In this document: positions 58,258-64,000 of the stretch, piece after piece | How positions within the stretch are numbered: the stretch's first letter is position 1 | Layout of the letters: each line of letters begins with the position of its first letter | NCBI RefSeq assembly: GCF_004363235.1 | Contig: NZ_SNYW01000006.1 | Coordinates: 310,001-374,000 of the forward strand | DNA from: Dongia mobilis | Lineage (GTDB): Bacteria > Pseudomonadota > Alphaproteobacteria > Dongiales > Dongiaceae | Direction: 5' to 3' | Length of the DNA stretch: 64,000 nt | Position numbers and translations under genes: made by a program | The notes under the pieces: model-generated | Seen by the model: only the letters and a program-made list of their open reading frames with translations | Databases searched by the model: none | What the model was told of the DNA's origin: nothing

Positions 58258-59535
58258 ATGTTCAAGAAATTGCTGCTGGGCTCGGTCTTAGCCCTCGGTT
58301 TCGCCGGAAATGCCTCCGCCGAAACCATCAACATCCTCATGGAGGGTGTTCCCGACACCGAATTCGTCAAGCAGCTGGTCCCCGAATTCACCAAGGAGAC
58401 CGGTATCGAGGTCAATCTCGAAGTCGTCAACTATGCCGAGATGCATACCAAGCTGGTACCGCAGCTGGTGGCACCCAAGGGCAGCTATTCGGCCATCGTG
58501 GTTGATTTCTACTGGGTCGGCGAGTTCGTAAAGGCCGGCTGGATGCAGCCCCTGGACGACCGCATCAAGGCCGATAACATCGACACGTCGGTCTATATCC
58601 CGGCGCTGATGGATCTGGTCGGGCAAGTCGACGGCACCACCTATATGCTGCCGTTCTACAACTATGCGATGGGCCTCACCTATCGCACAGATCTCCTGGC
58701 GGATCCGCAGAACCAGGCCGATTTCAAGGCGAAATACGGCATGGACCTCAAGGTGCCGGCGACCTGGGACGAATATCTGAAGCAGGTCGAATTCTTCACC
58801 AGGGACGGCATGCACGGCGTCGTCAATCAGGGCCTCCGCCCCGATCCCATCGCCATGGAATGGTCCAACTATCTCTTCGCCAATGGCGGCGAGTATCATG
58901 ACGCCAACTGGAACCCGACGCTCAACAACGAGGCGGGCGTGAAGGCGGTCGAGCAGTACAAGACCATGATCGACAAATACGGTCCGGTCGGCTCGGCCAG
59001 CTTCAGCTTCGACGAGGCATTCAACGTGATGGCGCAGGGCAAGGCCTACAGCTACATCACCTACAACTTCTTCCGCACCGCCTATGACGATCCCAGCAAA
59101 TCGGCCGTGGTCGGCAAGGTCGAGATCATGCCGGTGCCCGGGCCGACCCCGGAGCAGGGCGGCAGCCTCAACGGTGCATGGGGCTGGGCGATTCCGAAAT
59201 CGAGCCCGAATCCGGATGCGGCCTGGACCTTCCTGAAGTGGGTGGAATCGAAGGAGATCGCCAAGAAGCGCGCCCTGGCCGGCGGTTCGCCGACCCGCAC
59301 CGACGTCTTCGACGACCCGGATCTCAATGCCAAATATGCCTACTATCCGGCGTTGAAGCAGATGCTGCTCACCAGCCACAACTTCCCAGTCTTCACCTAT
59401 ACGCCGCAACTGGTCGAGGTGCTGGGACGTGAGTTGAGTCTGGCGGTGGCGGGCGAAAAGACTGCGTCCGACGCGCTGGCGGCGATCGAGGCCGAGATGG
59501 CCGAACTCGCCCGCAAGGACGGCAAGCTGAAATAA
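58258..59535 (+). CDS. Sugar-binding protein, CUT1 (extracellular family 1)
   Basis: The 425-residue protein has a short Sec signal (cleavage after NASA, about residue 21). It starts ETINILMEGVPDTEFVKQLVPEF and has the GGSLNGAWGWAIPKSSPNPDAA segment typical of family 1 binding proteins, of which GGSLNGAWGWAIPKSS is most conserved. It binds an unknown sugar or polyol. GGAGGGAGG precedes ATG 58258. Confidence 0.92.
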   Translation: MFKKLLLGSVLALGFAGNASAETINILMEGVPDTEFVKQLVPEFTKETGIEVNLEVVNYAEMHTKLVPQLVAPKGSYSAIVVDFYWVGEFVKAGWMQPLDDRIKADNIDTSVYIPALMDLVGQVDGTTYMLPFYNYAMGLTYRTDLLADPQNQADFKAKYGMDLKVPATWDEYLKQVEFFTRDGMHGVVNQGLRPDPIAMEWSNYLFANGGEYHDANWNPTLNNEAGVKAVEQYKTMIDKYGPVGSASFSFDEAFNVMAQGKAYSYITYNFFRTAYDDPSKSAVVGKVEIMPVPGPTPEQGGSLNGAWGWAIPKSSPNPDAAWTFLKWVESKEIAKKRALAGGSPTRTDVFDDPDLNAKYAYYPALKQMLLTSHNFPVFTYTPQLVEVLGRELSLAVAGEKTASDALAAIEAEMAELARKDGKLK

Positions 59536-59561
59536 GCCGTGAGAAAGACGGGGTAGGGATC

Positions 59562-60464
59562 ATGATCGGGATCGGTGGCATCGGCAATGCCAATGCGGCG
59601 GACCGGCGCGACGCGCGCTTCGGCTACGCCCTGTCGGCGCCTGCCCTCACCATGCTGTTCCTGGTCATTCTCTTCCCCGTCGTCTCGGCGCTCTATACGT
59701 CGCTGCACGAATACACGCTGATCGCGCCCAATTACGACACGTTCAGCGGCTTCGAAAATTTCATGCTGGCACTCGGGGACCAGGAGTTCCGGCACTCCGC
59801 CTGGCTTACGGCAAAATTCGTCGTGGGCGTGGTCCTGCTCGAATTCGTCATCGGCTTTGCCGTGGCGCTGATGCTGAACAAGGTCGAGCGCTTCAAGCCG
59901 GTCTATTACGCGATCCTGCTCTGCCCGCTGCTGATGAACCCGGTCATCGTGGGACTCATCTGGCGCATGTTCCTGCATCCCAACCTCGGCATCGTCAACT
60001 ACCTGCTCTCGACCGTAGGCTTCGGCCCGGTCAACTGGCTGGGTGACACCAAGATCGCCATCTGGACCATCATCCTGGTCGACATCTGGCACCAGGTCTC
60101 GTTCATGATCGTGCTGCTGCTGGCGGGACTCGCCTCGCTGCCGAAGGAACCCTATGAGGCGGCGCGGGTCGACGGCGCCAATTCCTTCCAATGCTTCATC
60201 CACATCACACTCCCCATGATGCGGACCGTGATCGTGGTGACGCTGCTGATCCGGCTCATCTTCGCCGTCAAGACCTATGACCTCATCTACATCATGACCC
60301 GGGGTGGGCCCGGCATCTCGACCGATTTGCTGTCCTACTTCATCTACCGGACCGCTTTCGTCAGCCTTAATATCGGCGAGGCATCGGCAATGTCGATCAT
60401 CCTGCTGGCGGCCATCCTGGCCTTAACCGTCTACCTTTATCGTTATATGCGCGCTATTCGCTGA
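59562..60464 (+). CDS. Sugar ABC permease, MalF type
   Basis: The 300-residue protein has six membrane helices and the EAA loop YEAARVDGANSFQCFIHITLP. It pairs with the MalG-type permease at 57401. The next gene, the ATPase, starts ten bases after its stop. Confidence 0.92.
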   Translation: MIGIGGIGNANAADRRDARFGYALSAPALTMLFLVILFPVVSALYTSLHEYTLIAPNYDTFSGFENFMLALGDQEFRHSAWLTAKFVVGVVLLEFVIGFAVALMLNKVERFKPVYYAILLCPLLMNPVIVGLIWRMFLHPNLGIVNYLLSTVGFGPVNWLGDTKIAIWTIILVDIWHQVSFMIVLLLAGLASLPKEPYEAARVDGANSFQCFIHITLPMMRTVIVVTLLIRLIFAVKTYDLIYIMTRGGPGISTDLLSYFIYRTAFVSLNIGEASAMSIILLAAILALTVYLYRYMRAIR

Positions 60465-60473
60465 GGAACATTC

Positions 60474-61589
60474 ATGGCCGGCATTGATCTCAAGAACGTC
60501 ACCAAGATCTATGGCAATGCAGTGGTTGCCGTGGACGATGTCAGCCTCGAGATCAAGGATGGCGAGTTCATGATCTTCCTTGGCCCATCGGGCTGCGGGA
60601 AGTCGACAACGCTCCGCATGATCGGTGGGCTGGAATCAATCTCGAAGGGCGACCTGCTGATCGACGGACGCCGGATGAACGATGTCGACCCGGCGCAGCG
60701 CGACATCGCCATCGTCTTCCAGAACTACGCGCTCTATCCGCACATGACGGTGGCGGGCAATCTCGGCTTCGGGTTGAAGCTGCGAGGCGTCGACCGGGGC
60801 GAGATCGACCGGCGCATCCGGGCTATTTCCGAGATGCTCGACATCGGGCCGCTGCTGGAACGCAAGCCGGCCCAGCTTTCCGGCGGCCAGCGCCAGCGCG
60901 TGGCGCTGGGCCGCGCGCTGGTGCGCGAACCGAAGGCCTTCCTGCTGGACGAGCCGCTCTCCAATCTCGATGCCAAGCTGCGCGCCGCCATGCGCACCGA
61001 ACTCATCAAACTGCACCAGAAGGTCGGTACCACCATCATCCATGTGACCCATGACCAGATCGAGGCCATGACCATGGGCCAGCGGATCTGCATCATGAAG
61101 GACGGTCGCATCGTCCAGGTCGGCGCACCGCTCGATGTCTACCGCAACCCGGTCAACACCTTCGTCGCGGGCTTCCTGGCCAGCCCGCCGATGAATCTGG
61201 TGCCCGGACGATTGGACGGCCAGATCGGGCTCGATGCCGTGACCGGCCTTGCCGCCCTGCCGATTCCGGAGGCGCTGCGGCCCGGCTATGCCAGCCATGC
61301 GGAAAAGTCGGTAACTGTGGGGTTGCGGCCGGAGGATTTCCATCTGCTGCCGCTCGCCGGTCGCTCGGCCCCGGTTTCAGTCACCGCCGTCGCAATTGAA
61401 CTGCTGGGGCCGGAAGTAATTCTGGTCGCGGAACTGGGCGGCACTGGCGGACCGGAGATTCAGGCGCGGATGCCGCGCGATTTCCTGGCACGGCCGGGCG
61501 AAACGCTCACGCTCCATTACGACCTTACCCAGATCCATCTCTTTGATCCGGCCACCGGCAACGTCCTGGTCCGTCCCCGGATCGCCTGA
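60474..61589 (+). CDS. Sugar ABC ATPase, MalK/UgpC type
   Basis: The 371-residue protein has Walker A (GPSGCGKST), signature (LSGGQRQRVALGRAL), Walker B (FLLDEPLSNLD), switch His (VTHDQIEAM) and a C-terminal OB-type regulatory domain (about 240-371). It energises the MalF/MalG-type channel. GAGGAAC lies just upstream of the ATG. Confidence 0.94.
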   Translation: MAGIDLKNVTKIYGNAVVAVDDVSLEIKDGEFMIFLGPSGCGKSTTLRMIGGLESISKGDLLIDGRRMNDVDPAQRDIAIVFQNYALYPHMTVAGNLGFGLKLRGVDRGEIDRRIRAISEMLDIGPLLERKPAQLSGGQRQRVALGRALVREPKAFLLDEPLSNLDAKLRAAMRTELIKLHQKVGTTIIHVTHDQIEAMTMGQRICIMKDGRIVQVGAPLDVYRNPVNTFVAGFLASPPMNLVPGRLDGQIGLDAVTGLAALPIPEALRPGYASHAEKSVTVGLRPEDFHLLPLAGRSAPVSVTAVAIELLGPEVILVAELGGTGGPEIQARMPRDFLARPGETLTLHYDLTQIHLFDPATGNVLVRPRIA

Positions 61590-61619
61590 TTTTCCCTAGG
61601 AAGAAGCAGAGACTCAATC

Positions 61620-62417
61620 ATGATCGAGACAACATTCGGCAGCCGCAAGCCCATTATTGCCATGATCCATCTGGCGCCTTTGCCGGGTTCGCCGCTCTAT
61701 GACAAGGACGGCGGCATGCAGAAGATCGTCGATCTCGCCGCCGCCGACATCGAGGCGTTGCAGGCGGGTGGTGTCGATGCCGTCATGTTCGGCAATGAGG
61801 GTGATCGTCCGTATCTGCTCAAGGCCTCGCCGCAGTCGCTCGCCGCCATGTCCTTTGCCGTGGGCGAGTTGAAGCGGCTCATCAAAATTCCGTTCGGCGT
61901 CAATTATCTTTGGGACCCGGTTGCCAGCGTCAGCCTCGGCATCGCCAGCGGTGCGCGTTTCGTGCGCGAAATCTTTACCGGCGTCTATGATTCCGACATG
62001 GGCATCTGGGCGCCCGACGCGGCGACGGCCCTCCGCCTCCGCGCCGATTGCAACCGCACCGACATGAAGCTGATGTTCAACATCAATGCCGAGTTCGCCT
62101 CGCCCATGGGCGACCGGTCGATAGCCGCGCGCGCCAAGAGTGCCGTGTTCTCGTCGCTCGCCGACGTCGTTCTGGTCTCCGGTCCCATGACGGGCCAGGC
62201 GGTCGAGACCGCCAATCTTAAGCTCGCCAAGGATGCGCTGCCCGATACCCCGGTCTTTGCCAATACCGGCGTCAACATCGACAACGTCGCGGATATTCTC
62301 AAAATTGGCGACGGCGCGGTCGTGGGCACCCATTTCAAGATCGGCGGCGATACCTGGAAACCGGTCGATGGCGAGCGCGTCAAGCGCTTCATGGACAAGG
62401 TCGGCAAGATCCGCTGA
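61620..62417 (+). CDS. BtpA/SgcQ-family protein
   Basis: The 265-residue protein has the BtpA-family start (IAMIHLAPLPGSPLYD), then DAVMFGNEGDRPY, PFGVNYLWDP and a C-terminal NTGVN...GAVVGTHFK. This pattern is of a phosphate-binding TIM barrel. BtpA was linked to photosystem I in cyanobacteria, but SgcQ-like members are found in sugar operons of other bacteria, as here with an FGGY kinase. A role as an aldolase or epimerase on the phosphorylated sugar is a guess. AGGAAGAAG precedes the ATG. Confidence 0.87.
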   Translation: MIETTFGSRKPIIAMIHLAPLPGSPLYDKDGGMQKIVDLAAADIEALQAGGVDAVMFGNEGDRPYLLKASPQSLAAMSFAVGELKRLIKIPFGVNYLWDPVASVSLGIASGARFVREIFTGVYDSDMGIWAPDAATALRLRADCNRTDMKLMFNINAEFASPMGDRSIAARAKSAVFSSLADVVLVSGPMTGQAVETANLKLAKDALPDTPVFANTGVNIDNVADILKIGDGAVVGTHFKIGGDTWKPVDGERVKRFMDKVGKIR

Positions 62418-62430
62418 TATTGCCGTCATC

Positions 62431-63948
62431 ATGGCGTATTTCCTCGGCCTCGATATCGGCACCACATCGACCATCGGCATCGTTATCGATGATGCCGGCC
62501 ATTCGCTCGGGGTCGAAAGCCGTCCGGTGACGCTTTACTCGGATCATGCCAACTGGTCCGAGGAGGAGCCGGACGAATGGTGGGGAAATTGTGGCGATAT
62601 CTGTCGTGCCCTGCTGGCGAAGACCGGCATCGGGCCGGGCGACATCGCGGCTGTCGGCGTCACCGGCATGTTGCCCGCCGTCATCCTGCTCGACGAGATG
62701 GGGCGGCACATCCGCCGCTCGATCCAGCAGAACGACGCCCGCGCCACGGCGCAGCTGGAACGCTTCCGCGCGGGCATGAGCCAGGCGCATTTCCTCGCCC
62801 GCGCCGGTACCGGCTACAGCCAGCAACTGGTCGGTCCGAAGCTGATGTGGCTGCGCGAGCATGAGCCGGATAACTTCGCCCGCGCGCGCCATGTCGTCGG
62901 CGCCTCCGACTATATCACCGGCCGACTTACCGGCAGCATCCATGTCGAGCACAACTGGGCGCTGGAATCGGGCTTCGTCAATCTGGCAACCGGCACCTAT
63001 GACGATCACCTCATGGCGCTTGCCGACATCAGTCCTTCATTGCTGGCGCCCATTCGCAAGAGTCACGACGTCGTTGGTGCCATTACGGCCGCGGCGGCGA
63101 CGCATACCGGGCTGAAGTCGGGAACGCCGGTGGTCGCGGGCTGCGCCGACCATGTCGCTTCGGCCTTTCTCTGCGGCGCCTCGCGGAATGGCGACCTGGT
63201 GCTGAAATTCGGCGGTGCCGGCGATATACTGCTGTCCTCCGACAAGCCGGTGACGGACACGCGCCTCTTCCTCGACTATCACATCGTGCCGGGCCTCTAT
63301 TTCCCGAATGGCTGTATGGCCTCGAGCGGCAGCTTCCTCAATTGGGTCGTGGCGAATTGGGGCGGCCATGCCAGGGCGCAGGCCGAGGCGGCGGGGCTCT
63401 CCGTGCATCGCTGGCTGGATCGCGAAACCGCCGGTATTGGCGCCGACAGCCAGGTGCTGTTCCTGCCCTATTTCCTGGGCGAGAAGACGCCGCTCAACGA
63501 TCCCAACGCACGCGGCACGCTGGTCGGCCTAGGTCTCAATCACGACATGCGCCATGTCTGGCGCGCAGCCCTTGAAGGCGTCGTTTTCGGCTTTCGCCAT
63601 CATGTCGAAACCTTCCATGAATTGGGGCTGGAGACGAAGCGCGTCTTCGCGGCGGATGGCGGGGCGGCGAGCGACCTCTGGCTGCAGATCGCAGCCGACA
63701 GTCTCGGCAAGCCGGTGACACGGATCGACCGGCATCCCGGCTCCTGTCTCGGTGCCGCCTTCGTTGCCGGCATCGGCGTGGGTGCCATCAAGGATTGGTC
63801 CGCCATCGCGGACTATGTCGCGGCGGGGCGCACCTTCACGCCCGATTCCGGGGCGCAGGCAATCCTCGACCACAAATACCGGTTGTGGCGCGATCTCTAC
63901 CGGCGCCTCCGGGACTTCTATCCCGAGTTGGTCGGGCTCGGCGGCTGA
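62431..63948 (+). CDS. FGGY-family carbohydrate kinase
   Basis: The 505-residue protein has the sugar-kinase phosphate-1 motif LDIGTTSTIG, the catalytic-Asp region (GCADHVASAF) and the adenosine motif FAADGGAASDLWLQIAAD, of which ADGGAASDLW is characteristic. The N- and C-terminal actin-like domains are complete. It phosphorylates the sugar or polyol brought in by the adjacent transporter. The exact substrate within FGGY kinases (xylulose, glycerol, ribulose and others) cannot be told. It starts 13 bases after the BtpA-like gene and closes the operon. Confidence 0.92.
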   Translation: MAYFLGLDIGTTSTIGIVIDDAGHSLGVESRPVTLYSDHANWSEEEPDEWWGNCGDICRALLAKTGIGPGDIAAVGVTGMLPAVILLDEMGRHIRRSIQQNDARATAQLERFRAGMSQAHFLARAGTGYSQQLVGPKLMWLREHEPDNFARARHVVGASDYITGRLTGSIHVEHNWALESGFVNLATGTYDDHLMALADISPSLLAPIRKSHDVVGAITAAAATHTGLKSGTPVVAGCADHVASAFLCGASRNGDLVLKFGGAGDILLSSDKPVTDTRLFLDYHIVPGLYFPNGCMASSGSFLNWVVANWGGHARAQAEAAGLSVHRWLDRETAGIGADSQVLFLPYFLGEKTPLNDPNARGTLVGLGLNHDMRHVWRAALEGVVFGFRHHVETFHELGLETKRVFAADGGAASDLWLQIAADSLGKPVTRIDRHPGSCLGAAFVAGIGVGAIKDWSAIADYVAAGRTFTPDSGAQAILDHKYRLWRDLYRRLRDFYPELVGLGG

Positions 63949-64000
63949 TCAGTCGACCGGCGCCAGCACGATGGCGCCCTCGACCACCGGCTGGTTGCGG
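63949..64000 (-). CDS. C-terminal end of an unidentified minus-strand gene (partial)
   Basis: Reading the minus strand into the window gives RNQPVVEGAIVLAPVD and a stop (TGA at 63951-63949), directly abutting the kinase stop. Only 16 codons are visible, so the product cannot be named. The convergent arrangement, codon use and lack of stops are consistent with a real gene. Confidence 0.5.
   Translation of the reverse strand, partial: RNQPVVEGAIVLAPVD

Noticed and set aside
1-64000. CRISPR array, insertion sequence or prophage
   Set aside because: No regularly spaced repeats, transposase, integrase or phage structural gene was recognised on either strand.

Overview
The window is a high-GC, gene-dense bacterial chromosome segment. 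An MlaA/MlaC pair, a Tat-type signal, many solute-binding-protein ABC transporters, FAD oxidoreductases and LacI/DeoR/TetR/Lrp regulators suggest a metabolically versatile soil or water alphaproteobacterium, possibly Rhodospirillales-like. No rRNA or species marker is present, so that placement is inference. No phage, insertion sequence, CRISPR array or known riboswitch was recognised.

Layout. 1-4013: a small membrane protein with a strong terminator, a DAO-type oxidase divergent from an isochorismatase-type hydrolase, and mlaA-mlaC. 4524-6669: a TetR regulator with a visible operator, translationally coupled to a DHA2 drug exporter. 6666-11970 (minus): a complete Dpp/Opp-type peptide ABC transporter. 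12361-13127: a hotdog thioesterase and tRNA-Gln(UUG). 13498-22098: an eight-gene run combining a YnjBCD-type transporter, a YnjF-like CDP-alcohol phosphatidyltransferase, a MerA-like flavoprotein, a Tat-exported DUF547 protein, a TVP38 membrane protein and a flavoprotein of the kind otherwise fused to SelD; a membrane adenylate cyclase follows. 23777-31266: an arsenic island (ACR3, ArsR, ArsO/ArsV-like monooxygenase with a Cys-rich tail, MFS, ArsR-ArsC fusion, ArsJ-associated GAPDH, ArsJ). 31374-36757: a methionine gamma-lyase locus (Lrp regulator, mdeA, a DmdA-like protein, a ketoacid dehydrogenase E1). 36943-49358: a P450/ferredoxin/reductase operon followed by two glutamine-synthetase-like ligases, a polyamine-type ABC transporter, a PAS protein and a sigma-54 activator. 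49520-49593: tRNA-Gln(CUG). 49715-55641: an SDR epimerase, a LacI regulator and a ribose-type ABC transporter. 55646-63948: a DeoR regulator and an operon of SDR, sugar ABC transporter, BtpA/SgcQ-like protein and FGGY kinase. A gene on the minus strand enters at the right edge.

The strongest candidate for an undescribed system is the 36.8-49.4 kb region. Consensus -24/-12 sigma-54 promoters precede both the P450 operon and the first ligase gene. Upstream of each, about 130-150 bases from the predicted start, lies the same dyad, GCTGCA-N4-TGCAGC. The sigma-54 activator is encoded at the end of the second operon. This reads as one regulon, probably for uptake, hydroxylation and gamma-glutamylation of an amine, by analogy with P450-dependent secondary cyclic amine degradation. 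The second candidate is the Ynj-type cluster, whose substrate is unknown.

All motif, operator and promoter calls were made by reading the sequence; no database search was run.
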